The notes beneath the pieces are model-generated. The model was not told where the DNA came from, made no database searches, and saw nothing but the letters and a program-made list of their open reading frames with translations. Below are positions 42,050 through 52,656 of a stretch of DNA of 64,000 nucleotides, in pieces. The position numbers were made by a program, and so were the translations under genes. The stretch lies in contig CAUYUJ010019926.1 in NCBI GenBank assembly GCA_963575745.1, positions 498,236 to 562,235 on the forward strand, in the 5' to 3' direction. Origin of the DNA: Prorocentrum cordatum (lineage: Eukaryota > Sar > Dinophyceae > Prorocentrales > Prorocentraceae). Numbering within the stretch: the first letter of the stretch is position 1; each line of letters begins with the position of its first letter.

Positions 42050-42880
42050 GCGGCGGCGGAAAACTTATTTGCCGAATATTGTTGCACGTCATGTCAGCAG
42101 CCCCCAATTAGCCACCAGAAACATGATTATTTGCCCATAGCTAAAGGGGGGCTATGACAGACCGACTGCGGTTAGGCCCATACGATAAGAGATGCCGATA
42201 TGTCACATCTAGGGAATCATCCTTCGTTAGCTCTGGTCTTCTCGCAGGCTGCCTCGGGGCTCTGCGGCTCCATATGTCGCCGCGCAGTTTGTTCTGAACG
42301 CGCCCAAGTAGACGAAGTCGGCACCGCGGCAAACCCCACGGCGAACCTTGCGTCCGAGAGAGAATTTGCCCTGGTTGCCGAGGCGCCCTCTCCAAGACGT
42401 AAGGCCGCGCGTCGGAACAAAGAGTGCGTCGACAGATCGGGAGATCAGAACTGATCATAGTGCACCTGTTGGCAGGCCGATTTCGTATTTGGTGTGCCAA
42501 CTGTACAGTCGGGCTGATGCAAGAAACGATCAATCAGGATCGAAGCCCCCTTTTGGTCCCAGAAGCGCCTGCGTGCACGAGAAGGGCTAGAGGAACAGCC
42601 GTGGAAGGACCTAAGGAACATCGAGCCCCTCCCGAATCCCAGTCTGTTCCTTATTTCAGCGCTTAGATTGTCGGGGGGGAAAAGCTCCACCAGACCAGCC
42701 CTTTCGGGCCGAGGTGGTCGAAAGCATGCCCTCGTCAATCTGGCGCGGCCTAACCGACCGCTAGCAAACCATCTCCTTCCGTGACGGCATCCTCGCCTTT
42801 CGAGCTTCCCTCCAGCCGCATACATACGTCTTGGGGCGAGGCGAGGGGAACGTCACAGAAGAGGATGATTTGCTAAGACT
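42050..42880. other. no gene recognised
   Basis: Unique-looking sequence with lower GC. A short stretch near 42,645-42,675 resembles the complement of the MITE A end (CTGTTCCTTATTTCAGCGC). Confidence 0.35.
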
Positions 42881-42883
42881 CGG

Positions 42884-43260
42884 TTAGGCCGCCCATGATT
42901 CCAACCGCCCTCTTTCCAACCGCCCTCTTTCCAACCACTTTTCGTCCCCTTCGGGGAGGGCTTTTGTCACTGCTTTTGCCACGGATGCCCAAACCTCAGG
43001 ATCAGCAGTTCCCTCGCAAGCAGCGGTAATGCTTGTGCGACTCCCTGCACTGGGCCACGCGTTTGTCACGTAATCTATTGGCAGGTGGCGCGCTAGTGCC
43101 CCTCGCAGGGCGCCCAGAAGCGTAGGCGTTTTTGGAACTGGATCCCGAACTGGATCTCGACCCATCATCCGAAGCATAATCGACTTGACTGGCTGCTTCC
43201 ACTGGACCCTCTTCGCCTCTACGGGGTATATCAGGGGTGTCTCGCTTACGTCACCAATTG
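42884..43260 (-). CDS. hypothetical ORF fragment
   Basis: A minus-strand frame of about 120 codons (LLGALRGALARHLPIDYV, then ACEGTADPEVWASVAKAVT, ALPEGDEKWLERGRLE) with ordinary composition. The C-terminus carries a small tandem duplication (ERGRLERGRL). A second frame (VDYASDDGSRSSSGSSS) overlaps its 5' half. I do not recognise it; it could be a decayed retroelement ORF. Confidence 0.3.
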
Positions 43261-43585
43261 AGATGTGCTAGCAGTGTCCGACCTGTGTCGATGCGCCCTC
43301 AACTGCTGGAGCCCCTTCGTTAGACATTGTACCGCATGGGCCGGACAAGGAATCGCCGATGCCCGTAGCGGCGGCGTGGCAAAGCCCTGGCGAATCAAGC
43401 CTCAACGCGAACAGGCCCAAATGGCCAGAGACAGAAGGCTGATGCAAAGTGGCTACGGGCCTGTTTGGAGATTTGCTGGGATGGTGTTCGGCCGCTTCTA
43501 AGGATTCATAGACTCACGTATGATAGACTACCTTGGCACGCGGGATGTGTAGACTTACGGCCAGACCTAGGACAGAGTAACATCC

Positions 43586-43735
43586 GTCAAGAGCATGAGA
43601 CCCTCCGCTGGCCAGAACGCCCCAAACCGTAAGATTACTCGAGGGTGCCCTCCCCCAAGAAGCGCAAGCACATCCAACAAGCACGAGAAACTTTAGGGCA
43701 GGGCAACCTACCCGAACCCATCTCGACCTTAGACC
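43586..43735. repeat. dispersed module L, copy 2
   Basis: TCAAGAGCATGAGACCCTCC, GCCCCAAACC, then CGAGGGTGCCCTCCCCCA; same order as 18,804-18,960, but here without the adjoining (GGA)n. Confidence 0.7.
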
Positions 43736-43739
43736 CTGG

Positions 43740-44305
43740 TCTGGCCGTACGCAACAGCTACACGGATGGGGGCGGGGCGGTCCTTTCTCGAGATGGAGGG
43801 TGTCGCTGGACATCTCGCTGCAACTGTGATCATGATACGTCGCATCCCTGCTTGGGCGCCAGCAGCGTGCAGGGCGGAATGGCAGGTCCGCGCGGCGCTG
43901 GCCTCTCAGAGAGGAACATCCTGCAGCGACCAAGATAGCTTGCAGGGGCGCACGAGGAGGGGACCTGGGACGGGACGGGAGGGTGACCTGCAACTATGCT
44001 CGTGAGGCCGCAAGATGACGATGCAAGGGCCTTGGAAGACCATGTCGACACTTTGCGAGCGGTGCGCGGCCAGCGAAAGCGGCCAAGGATGGGCCGACAG
44101 GGAAGGATGCAAGGCTACCCTTGGAAAGTCGCTCATCTGTGCTCTTCGGGTTGGCTGTAGGCGACAGAAGGATGCAAGGCGAAATGGCAGGTCCACACGG
44201 CGCTGGCTTCTCAGAGAGGAACCTCTTGCACTGAGGAGGAAAGCTTGCAGGGACGCATGAGGAGGGGGCTTGGGACGGGTGCAGCAGCGCTGGTGCATCC
44301 TGGAT
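43740..44305. repeat. imperfect 280-bp duplication
   Basis: GGAATGGCAGGTCCGCGCGG..CTGGCCTCTCAGAGAGGAAC near 43,876-43,920 recurs as GAAATGGCAGGTCCACACGG..CTGGCTTCTCAGAGAGGAAC near 44,180-44,225. Each is followed by AGCTTGCAGGGNCGCA(C/T)GAGGAGGG. No gene recognised. Confidence 0.6.
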
Positions 44306-44309
44306 TTAC

Positions 44310-44445
44310 TCTGAACCTCGTCCTCGTCCTCCTCCTCCTCCTCCTCCTCCTCCTGCTCCTCCTCATCCTCCTCCACCACCTGCACCCCTCTTCCTCCTCC
44401 TCCTCCTCCTTCTCCTCCTCGTCCTCCTCCTCATCTCCCCCGCGC
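44310..44445. repeat. CTC microsatellite
   Basis: CTC with CAT, CGT and CAC interruptions. Confidence 0.88.
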
Positions 44446-44514
44446 CTCTCCGTCTCCCCCCGCCCTCCCGAGAAACCCGACGTCGTGATTCTGTGACAAC
44501 GGTCGGCCTCCACA

Positions 44515-44640
44515 AGTCTGGACCCCTTCCCAGGACGGGTGTTTCATCCAGGGCCATTTCTTGACGGTCCCGAGGCCCGGCGAGCGCCCCCTGGAGGCCG
44601 AGGACTGCGAAAGGCCTCCCGCTGCGATTCTCCCCCGATG
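44515..44640. repeat. module K, copy 2
   Basis: The complement of the 45,345-45,470 copy. Together they form an inverted pair around 44.64-45.34 kb, which contains (GAA)n, a 150-bp duplication, a coding-like piece and (CTC)n. Confidence 0.6.
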
Positions 44641-44690
44641 AGAAAAAGAAGAAGAAGACGAAGAAGAAGAAGAAGAAGAAGAAGTGGGCT
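44640..44690. repeat. (GAA)n microsatellite
   Basis: AGAAGAAGA units; the only long GAA tract in the window. Confidence 0.9.
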
Positions 44691-44706
44691 CCCCCCCTTG
44701 CCAGCG

Positions 44707-44992
44707 CTCGGCCGTCCATCCCCCGTGCATTCTTCGGTCTCGTGCGTGCTTCCTCCGCGACGCGATCCAGGATGCTCCTCGACGGCCCTCGCCGACAAAA
44801 AGAGAGGCACGTGTCCGAGCGGTGCCGAGCCGCCCCCCCCGCCCCTCGCCATCGCTTGGACGTCCATTCCCCGTGTTTGTTTCGGCTTCGTGCGTGGCTT
44901 TTTTTGCCCAATGATCGAGGATGCTCCTCGATGGTCCTCGCCGAAGGAAAAAACCCACACGTCCGAGCGATGCCGAGGCCCTCCCCCGCCCA
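44707..44992. repeat. 150-bp tandem duplication
   Basis: GTCCAT(C/T)CCCCGTG..TTCGG..TCGTGCGTG, GGATGCTCCTCGA(C/T)GG, CCTCGCCGA, then CGTCCGAGCG(G/A)TGCCGAG occur twice, 150 bp apart. The core CGAGGATGCTCCTCG is palindromic. A related sequence lies at 60,740-60,830. Confidence 0.7.
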
Positions 44993-45130
44993 CCCCCGAC
45001 CGCCCCGCGGGCGCCCGCGAAGTGCTCGCGCCCGTGCTCGTTGATGTGCGCCACGCCCGCCGCGGGCGGCCCCTCGTGGACCATGCCAGGGCACCGGGCC
45101 CTGGAGCCGCACCCGGCGGCGGGACGGCGA
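44990..45130 (-). CDS. possible exon, function unknown
   Basis: On the minus strand one frame reads RCPGMVHEGPPAAGVAHINE, then HGREHFAGARGA, with normal composition, in a stretch where the other frames are Arg/Ala-rich noise. It may be an N-terminal exon of the SET gene, which lies downstream on the same strand, or of another gene. Boundaries not determined. Confidence 0.35.
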
Positions 45131-45164
45131 GGCTTCGGCTCCGACGCAGAGGGGGGGGAGGCAC

Positions 45165-45290
45165 CCTCGCCTCCTCCTCCTCCTCCTCCTTCTCCTCCTT
45201 CTTCTTCTCCCGCTCCTCCTCCTCCTCCTCCTCCTCCTCCTCCTCCTCCTCCTCCTCCTCCTCCTCCTCCTCCTCCTCCTCCTCTCGTCG
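45165..45290. repeat. (CTC)n microsatellite
   Basis: CTC with a TTCTTCTCC stretch. Confidence 0.92.
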
Positions 45291-45344
45291 TCGGGGGGGG
45301 TGGTACCCTCCCCTCCTCCTGCCGTCGTCAGACGTCCCGACGGG

Positions 45345-45470
45345 AGGCTCTCGCCCGTGTTTCGCGCCTGGGGGCCCTCGCCGGGGCCTCGGGGCCGCCC
45401 AGGAAACTGCCCGAGATCGGACGCCGGTCCCAGGGAGGAGGTCCAGACCTTGAGTATGGGGGCCACATGC
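45345..45470. repeat. module K, copy 3
   Basis: GGGGGCCCTCGCCGGGGCCT, then CGGGGCCGCCCAGGAAACTG and GGAGGTCCAGACCTTGAG. It matches 53,690-53,830 in the same orientation. Confidence 0.6.
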
Positions 45471-45499
45471 GAACCCTACCCCTACCCCCCGCGATTTCT

Positions 45500-45561
45500 G
45501 GGGGAGGGCGGGGTTCACATCGCTCGGGAGCTCCCGAGCGAAGCGAACCCCACCCTCCCCC
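45500..45561. other. 62-bp hairpin
   Basis: The arms of 31 bp have three mismatches, and the core TCGCTCGGGAGCTCCCGAGCGA-like centre is perfect over 22 bp. A related G-rich sequence lies near 27,900-27,990. Confidence 0.7.
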
Positions 45562-45609
45562 TCAAGAATCGAAGAACTGTCAACGACCGACGGGTAACCC
45601 CCCAAGATG

Positions 45610-45804
45610 CCCGCCCAGGAGGGGAAGTGAGAAGGAGAAGGCCTTCTCAGAAAGCGGCGGGGTTTCTCAGAAGCCCTCCGGCCTTCCGAAAGATTCTCTG
45701 TGTCTCCGGGGAAGGTTTAGAGCATTTCTCAAAGGCCAGGGGACTTCCGAGCCTTTTCAGAAGGTCCGCCGCTTCTCACTTCCCCCTCTCGCTCGCCGTC
45801 GAGC
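45610..45804. mobile_element. foldback MITE, CGGCGGCGAG family, left end lost
   Basis: GGGGAAGTGAGAAGG and GGCCTTCTCAGAAAG start the element. CCTTTTCAGAAGG and TCTCGCTCGCCGTCGA end it. The left CGGCGGCGAG is replaced by unrelated sequence. Confidence 0.75.
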
Positions 45805-46079
45805 TTGGGAGGGATCGGGGTGCGAGCATCGAGGATCGAGCCTCTGCGGAAGGCACCCTCTTCGGAAAAAAATCATTCCGTAAGATACCCTTTCGTGAAG
45901 ACGGCCTGGCACCAGACATGGCCAGGCCTGGCGGGCGGAGGCAACACATGCGCCTCGACGCCCGCCAGGGAAAAACAAAAAAAAAAAAAAAAAACAGGGC
46001 AACCCGCGGATCGACTCGGCAGGGCGTGGGCCTCTCCCAAACTCCGATCTCTTGGGGAGGAGGCCCGCAAAGATCGATC

Positions 46080-46240
46080 CTCCGATTCTTGTGGAGCCTC
46101 GACCCCCCCCACAGGATCCCTTGGGTCGAAGGATCCACTCGATCCTCGGCCCAAAGATAGGATCCTTCTATCAACCTCGATCCTGGATCCTCGATCATCG
46201 CTCTTTGGGGTCCAGGGTCGAGGATCCATGCTTTCGTATG
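46080..46240. repeat. cluster of GGATCC/TCGATCC words
   Basis: About a dozen GATCC words (CGATCCTCCG, AGGATCCACTCGATCC, CCTGGATCCTCGATC) in 160 bp. A poly-A run of 17 precedes it at about 45,977. Confidence 0.55.
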
Positions 46241-46580
46241 TGCTTGGTCCTTGTGGAACCTCCCGAAGTGGCGCGGCCGCGCTCTCGGGTGGCAGGAGGA
46301 AAAGGACCAAAGCGCCCCCCAAACATCGAGAGCCTTGAGCGAAAAAAACATGCGAAGGTCTTCCCATCCATTGCTGCCCCCGAGAACCCTCGCCGTGCTC
46401 TCCTGGATCGCCGAACAACGATCTACTCGAGGTGAGAGATCGGCCGCGGGGAAAGGGCTGGGCCCCTTGTCGGCGGGCGACGACGGGGGCCAATAACCCA
46501 GGGGAGAACAGTGCAGGTGTCCGAGGGCGCCGATGGCCCATGCCTTCGGCGAGGCTTCTGGGCGAATGCGCGTGCACCCT

Positions 46581-46732
46581 GCGATATGCTTAAGAAATCA
46601 TGGGTTAAGAAACTCATAGCCTCGGAGCCTGACTAAAACCCAAAATTTCTATTAAAATATTGGGACTTACATGGAAGAGCGTTAAGAATAATCGAGGCTC
46701 TGGCCGAGCATTCAAGTTTTCTTAAGCATCGC
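46581..46732. mobile_element. AT-rich foldback element
   Basis: The ends GCGATATGCTTAAGAAA and TTTTCTTAAGCATCGC are inverted. The body is clearly AT-richer than its surroundings (CCCAAAATTTCTATTAAAAT). About 152 bp. Confidence 0.65.
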
Positions 46733-46794
46733 CTAAGGTGTAGTGCCCGCCCCTGGGCGGTTCGCCCCCATCGTCGCCTCCGGTCCTGGGGCCT

Positions 46795-46925
46795 CTCTCT
46801 CTCTCTCCTCTCCTCCCTCGCTCCCTCGCTCCCTCGCCCCCCCCCTCCCTCCCTTTCTCCCTCCCCCCCCCTCTCCTTTCAGCTTCTCTCTCTCTATCTC
46901 TCTCTCTCTCTCTTTCTCTCTCTCA
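46795..46925. repeat. (CT)n-rich microsatellite
   Basis: TCTCTCTC with CCCTCCCT blocks. Confidence 0.9.
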
Positions 46926-47072
46926 CGCGTTCGAAAAATCGAAGCATCGGACCGCTGGGTCTGGGCGTTGTTCGTTCCTCTTGGCTCCAGGAGTTTCGTC
47001 CCGGCGGCGGCCGCGGCCCCTCGGGCCATTCCTGGCCTCCCCGAGAAGCGACGCGCGGAGCAGGGCCTCGAC

Positions 47073-47183
47073 GCGACCACGCATCGCGACCCCGGAGCCT
47101 GCCAAGGACCACCCCGTGGGCGGGGAGGCCGTGTGCCCACGGGGTCGTCCTTGGCAGGCTCCGGGGTCGCGATGTGTGGTCGC
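47073..47183. other. 111-bp near-perfect hairpin
   Basis: 49-bp arms with two mismatches (GCGACCACGCATCGCGACCC on the left) and a 13-bp loop. It could be a foldback mobile element or a transcribed hairpin. Confidence 0.75.
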
Positions 47184-47563
47184 ACCCTCACTCCCACCCC
47201 GTTCGAGGCCAGGCTGACAGGGTGGCCCCCCCTGCGAGGGGCGAGACGCTCGTCCTGAACTCGAGAAAAACGGGGGAGAATGGGGCTGGCGAGGTCAGCT
47301 CTCGCGTTGCCCTTTCCCCGGGAAGGCCTGTCGACATGAAACCAAACGAGCGCCGACCCGCCCCCTCCACTGCCCCTCCTCAGCTGCAGGCGATGAAAGA
47401 TGCTCGCGCGAAAAAATGGCGTCGAGCTTCTCTCTTGGTGTTTGATGTTTCAAATTGCAGGGCAACAAATAAGTGAAACAAAGTGTATGTTACGAAATGT
47501 GCTTCAATGTGCAACAACTCAACGCAATTCAAACCCACATCCAGAGTGCGCCGTACACTTCAA

Positions 47564-48090
47564 TTACTTTCGCAAGGGGGCTCCATACTTGAGCTCATTT
47601 CCCGGGGCCAGAACAGTATATACCCCGTCAAGAATATCTGGTCTCGCTTCTGGTTCGTCGGCCCCCTTTGCAAAGGACGGGAATACGAGCCAGGCCCCAT
47701 TCTCTTCCATGGACGCGAATTCACCTTTCAACAGCAAGAGCTGCAAGGCAACACTGATACCACACTGTGTCCAACGTCTGGTAGTCTCTACTAACAGCTG
47801 AGATGTGTCGACATCTGCGGGTTCCCCATACTCATCGATGTACTTTTTGTGCGAACTCCCAAATGTTGGATTCCAGCTCAGTTGGCCAATTCACGTCTGT
47901 ATCCATACTGTTATCACTATCCTTGCCAAGCGCCTGACCACCTGCATTGTTTGAAACATCGGGGTGTATTGTGCTGATGTCCTCATTGTGTTGCGCCTCC
48001 ATTTCTGCAGCTGCAACTTGAATGCCCGTACCTTCAACAACGCTACTTGTTTGCGAAGCCGTCCGGGGGCTGGGAGGGGGTTCTCCTCCA
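47564..48090 (-). pseudogene. hypothetical protein fragment, one frameshift
   Basis: The minus strand reads TGIQVAAAEMEAQHNEDIS, DSDNSMDTDVNWPTELESN, then IWEFAQ. A one-base shift in the run CAAAAAG near 47,850 brings a stop in that frame. The adjoining frame continues with YIDEYGEPADVDTSQLLVE, LLKGEFASMEENGAWLVF and PDILDGVYTVLAPGNEL to a stop at 47,564. The composition is strongly protein-like. I do not recognise the family. Coding-like pieces (LVDDGQMGLAAEGAGK) continue upstream to about 48,300. Confidence 0.5.
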
Positions 48091-48594
48091 TACAGCCTTG
48101 CGGCTCTGGATCAGTAAAACCGAGTGCCCCCCCTTCCCAGCCCCCTCAGCTGCCAAACCCATCTGGCCATCATCCACCAGAGGCTCGCCCTTCCCATCGC
48201 CCTCGCACTCTGCGACGATCGCCCCGTGCTGTGGCAGCCCTGGCAGAGGTGCAGATGCGAAGCTGCGTAAAATCCCAAGTTCACGACTTGAGTGTTTCTG
48301 TTCGTCGTGTTCTCTCCCTCCTCCTCATGGTCGATGTCTTCCCGGCGAAATCTCCCCTCGGCTCGGCCTTACAATCGTAGGTCGCACATTCTTCGAAAGA
48401 CGGCGGCACAATAAGCGACATGAGCGAGTGGGAGAATGGCTAATACGGTACGCGGAAGATGTGTTCGGTTACGGATCCGCCCCCTGACCCTCTTCCTCCC
48501 TGACCGCGGGACGTTTTCTGTGGGCCCTGGACCAATCGGAATTGTGTTTGCGAGTGTGGCTCGGTCGGAAGACCTCCTGAGCCCCTCACGCCAA

Positions 48595-48665
48595 CTAGGA
48601 GGAGGAGGAGGAGGAGGAGAAGGAGGAGGAGGTGGAGGAGGAGGAGGAGGAGGAGGGGAAGGGGT
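48595..48665. repeat. (GGA)n microsatellite
   Basis: GGA with one GTGGA interruption. Confidence 0.9.
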
Positions 48666-48789
48666 ATCGCTTGGGAGTATCGCGGTCCAGCGAGTAACCA
48701 GGAAGCGCAGGCGCCCTGAAAACCTCGCGGCCGAATTTCGCCACGCGGGCCGGCCCCGCATCAGAGTCGAAACAGCCAAGCCTTCGGCC

Positions 48790-50320
48790 CTTCAGGGGCC
48801 GATTTGGGTTGGGTGCCTTCCGCTCCGCGGGGGCGGCTGGGAGGTGCCCCGGCCCTTCTGGCCTTGCCCGTGCCTCAGCACCCAGCGTCTCGCACGGGCA
48901 ATCCCCGCGCATGAGTTGAGGCAACCTCCCCCACGGCGCGGAACGTCTGCAGATGTGATGCGTCGCAAGCCTGCTATGCACGCCTGTGCCCTTCTCGCAC
49001 GAGCTGATCGCAGCGCTGCGGCTGCTGTCGCGCTGCTTGCCCTTTCGCACGAGCCCCCCGTTGGCAACACAGTGCCTGCTGCCACTGCCTGCTTTCTCAC
49101 ATGCCTGCCGCTGCCTGCCCAGGCCTGTCTGACGCGCACTCTTGAGCCTCCTTCTTCGCACGAGCTCGCCCCAGTGCTGCAACTGATCGCGCCTGCCGCC
49201 GTGGTGCTGCGCTGGCTCCGACGATGGGCCCAGCACTGTAGCTGACGACGTTGGTTCAAGTTCGAGTCTGTCCCCCAATTCTGGTGCCAACGCCTGTCCT
49301 TCTCGCACGCCGTGGCGCCGCTGCTGTTGCTGACGACGTCATGCTCCAAACAAGCCCCTTTGACTGAAGTGGGTCAGCTTTTCATTCGTTGACGGTCCGT
49401 TTTCTCGCCCTGTCCCCGACGCTGTAGCTGATCGCGTCGGTTGTCATGACCCTCCGCTGGCTTCTACGATGGGCCCAGCACTGTAGCTGATGACGTCGGG
49501 CTCGCGGCCTTCCTCCACTCCTGATGCCACTGCCTGCCTTTCTCGCACGCTTGGGTATGTCGCGCGCGAGCTGATTCCAGCGCTGTGGCTGACGATTTTG
49601 ACTTCTAGATGTGTGTTCGCACGACCGCGTGCAGCTACACAGCCTGCTGCCACTGCCTGCCTTCTCGAACACACCAATCTCCGCTCTGTAGCTCAGAACC
49701 TGTCCCACGAGCAGGAAAAACTCGGACGAGCGAGTTCCCGCACTGTAGCTGAGATGTGCTTGGCACAACCCCCGCTTCCAGTAGCTGAGCCCTCTGCTAC
49801 TGCCTGCCTTTCCGCGTTAGCTGATCCCGGCGCTGCAGCAGAGGTGAGTCTCTCGCCCCGCTCGGCGCAGCGACGCCCTTCTTGCACGCCCCGACGCCAG
49901 CGCTGTAGCTGATGACACCGGGCTCTAGCTTCGTCTTCCGCAGCTCGTTGGGCAGCGACAGAACCTGCAGCCGCTGCTCGCCCTTCTCGCACAAAGTGCC
50001 AGATGCTGCCACTGCGCGCTGTTTCGTGAGAGCTGATCCCTGCCTTTTAAAGCTGATGATGTATTTCCTGTTTGCGCCTTCTCACACACACGTGCTGCCA
50101 CTGCCCGCCTTTGTTTCAAGCAGCGGTGCCAGGACGGTAGCTGATGAGATTCGTTACGTAATCGTTGTTCCCGCAGATGATACTCCCATCTTTGCTGCTG
50201 ATGGTGTGTGGCTCGTGTTTCGGCGCTGGCGGGGCCTGGTCGTTGCTTCGATAGCTGATGGCAGTGGGCTCCGCTGGTCTGTCTCTGGTGCCTGCCCGTG
50301 CGCGCTGATGCTCAGCCATT
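48790..50320 (-). pseudogene. decayed pentatricopeptide-repeat (PPR) protein
   Basis: On the minus strand the pieces LRKTKLEPGVISYSAGVGAC (near 49,945-49,886), EPDVISYSAG (near 49,505-49,475), SYSAGIS, and ACEKA/CEKG recur with about 35-codon spacing. Dinoflagellate PPR proteins carry tandem repeats of the type PNVISYNAAISACEKGxQWxxALxLLxEM. Here the repeats are broken by many frame changes, and only the VISYSAG..ACEKG cores survive. PPR proteins bind organellar RNA. This copy cannot be functional as read. Confidence 0.7.
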
Positions 50321-50624
50321 CTCAGAGCCGGTCAAGGCTGCCGGAAAGCGTGCGCAGGACGTGCAATCTTGAAGACAATAGTTCGAGCTGGAGGGTGCCT
50401 TCGGAGCTCGCGAGATGGCAGGGCAAGAGGGCGAGGGCGAGAACGGGAGGGCGCGAGAGAGCGGAGAAAGAGGACGTGGCCATCAAGCGGCTGCGAACTT
50501 TGTGGCTGGCCTGGTCTCGGCCTTGTAGCCGAGGAAGGCCGCCACCGACCTGCTGGGCTCTTCATGGCAATGCCACACCCAAGCTGGCCATCGAAGCTCC
50601 GGCACCCTCCCCGAGAGGAACGGC

Positions 50625-50722
50625 TAGGAGGAGGAAGAGAAGGAGGGAGAGGAGGAGGAGGAGGAGGAGGAGGAGGAGGAGGAGGAGGAGGAGGAGGAGG
50701 AGGAGGAGGAGGAGGGCGCGGG
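50625..50722. repeat. (GGA)n microsatellite
   Basis: GGA run inside the pseudogene region, left of the gag-like relic. Confidence 0.92.
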
Positions 50723-50848
50723 CTACCTTGGCAGCGCGGAGCGCCTCGCCCGCCCTCTGGGCCGCTGGGCCAGGCCTGTGTCTGCTGGCGGCGGCAGCGG
50801 GGGGCGCGACCACCCTGGCCCTGCGCTGTCGCCGTCGTCGCCCCAGCG

Positions 50849-52325
50849 TCAACGCCGCTTGCTGCGGCCGCCCCTGCCCTTCGGGGCGTCCTGGATCGGC
50901 GCCGGCGCCGCGGGGGCTCCAGCGAGACCCCCCCCCCGCGCATCGGCCCCGCGGGCGGCCCCCTTGCACTCGCATCGCGGGTGGCCTCGTGCCAAGCAGA
51001 GCGAGCACACGTGGAGAAAGCGGCATTTCTTCGGATCGCACATGGCCACCTTGGAATTGCGCCTGAAAGAGATCTTCGTGTCGCGTGGCGCATGGTCCTG
51101 GCCGTTCGCGCACTCATGCGGCCAGCCCTGGCTAGGCGCGTCTTGGCAGGCGCCGCGTCCGCCTCCCTTGCCTGCGCCGTCCTTGCGTGCATTCCGCGGC
51201 GGATTGTCGTGGAGCGCCCGCTGCTGCGGCGGCCGCGGCTGCTTCGGCGCTTGGGTTTGGCGGCGTGCTGCAAGGCTGGCGAAAACCAGCGGTTCCGTGA
51301 AGTGGATCCCCTTGACCGCTGGATCGTCGATCGCCCGCTGGAGCGTTGCTGCGCCACCTGCCAAATATTCTTGCGGATGTGCTGCTCGTGCTGCAGCACC
51401 TGGGCCCACGGCGGGTGCGCGACCACGTCGCCCTGCGCGCTCATCGCTACGAGGCTCTCGACGTGCTCCCCGAACAAGTCATCCAAAAACGACTGGAACT
51501 CTTGCGGGTTGCAGCCTTGCAGCTCCTGCCGATGTGAGTGCTACTGGCTGAGCATGAGGATCCCTGTGATCACCAGCCGGGTGCGCATTCGCAGCGCCTC
51601 AGGGCCCCGCGGGGGGTCGACCTTGACCTTCCTGAGTTGCATCGCCCCTGAGCTGGACCAGACTGGCGCCAGGAGGTCGGGATCCTCATCTTTCTCGGCT
51701 GATCGCTCTGAACGCCTCTGCCTGGATGCCGCCGCGCTCGATCTCCGTCTGCTTGGCCTCGAAGTAGGACCTTGCTGGTACGTGGCCATCTTCGAGCTTC
51801 CAGTACGTCTTCTCGAAGGCCAGCCTCATCTCCTAGTGGTCGATGACGACCAGCGGCTTGTTCACTTGACGGGCGTCGCATTCGTCCTCCGTCTTCTGTT
51901 GCTGCTCGATCCTCGCGCGCCACGTGCCGTGCGCACCACAGAGCGGCGACATGAACGCGCTGTTCAATCCTTGTCAATGCGTTGACGTTGAGCTGTTCTC
52001 TGGCGAAAATCCCAGACGTCCTGGCTTGAGTTCATTCGAGCGGAGAGCTTGCCCAGGCTCGTCACGCCGTAGAAGTACAGCTGCGCCTGCGTGTCCAATA
52101 GCACGTCCTCATCTGCGAAAAGGAAGCTCTGGTCTGAGTACGGCGATGCGAACGCGCGTGCCTTCTCTTCCTCTGAGAGGGCCCGCAGCGCATGCTGTCG
52201 AGCCGTCCCTCGATCGCGGGTCGCGCTGGCGACGCCGAGGGTGGACCACCGGACACCAAGCGGGCCGCGGTCCTGACCACGCCAGGTGGCTTCAGCAGAA
52301 GGTTCCGGATCGTGCGGCGATTCAA
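50849..52325 (-). pseudogene. gag-like protein of a dinoflagellate retroelement, decayed
   Basis: Protein-like pieces in order on the minus strand: SEEEKARAFASPYSDQSFLF (about 52,180), QLYFYGVTSLGKLSARMNS, VNKPLVVIDH then a stop, LAFEKTYWKLEDGHVPARSY, AKQTEIERGGIQAEAFRAI, PEALRMRTRLVITGILML (51,590), FLDDLFGEHVESLVAM, WAQVLQHEQHIRK (51,400), DPAVKGIHFTEPLVFAS, and a terminal zinc-binding cluster CDPKKCRFLHVCSLC..GHPRCEC (51,035-50,960). This order (EDG..PSY, PEALR.R..L.G, a C/H cluster at the C-terminus) is that of the gag-like ORF often found before reverse transcriptases in dinoflagellates. Several frameshifts and stops make it dead. Confidence 0.65.
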
Positions 52326-52343
52326 CAGGCCCGACCCAGCAAA

Positions 52344-52508
52344 TGACTACCTACCAGACCACCCCAACCCAACCCGAAGGCCCGAAGTTCGGGTTGGGGG
52401 GGGTATGGGCTCCATATGTGTTTTTTTCGATGCTCCCGGACCCCCCCCACTAGAAATCGAGGGTATCGGAGCCTTCGGGTTGGGTTGGGGTGGCTTGGCG
52501 GGTGGTGA
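52344..52508. mobile_element. MITE family F copy 2 (5-bp duplication)
   Basis: 165 bp, bordered by GCAAA (52,339-52,343 and 52,509-52,513). Very close to copy 1: same ends, and the same GGGTTGGGGGGGGTA interior. It is inserted at the 5' edge of the gag-like relic. Confidence 0.92.
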
Positions 52509-52656
52509 GCAAAGGAGGAGACGTGCTGCGCGGTCCCGAAGCTCTACCCGCCACTGACCCGAACCCGACGGGCCGAGCGCCTGGGCCCAAATAATCAGCC
52601 ACCGACGTCGGGCAGAGAGGAGGATACACTTGTGTGTTGGTGCACGGGGGCAAATG

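Noticed and set aside
50369-51985. 538-codon plus-strand ORF
   Set aside because: It is the antisense of the gag-like relic plus a (GGA)n tract. Its residues look random, while the minus strand gives family-like pieces.
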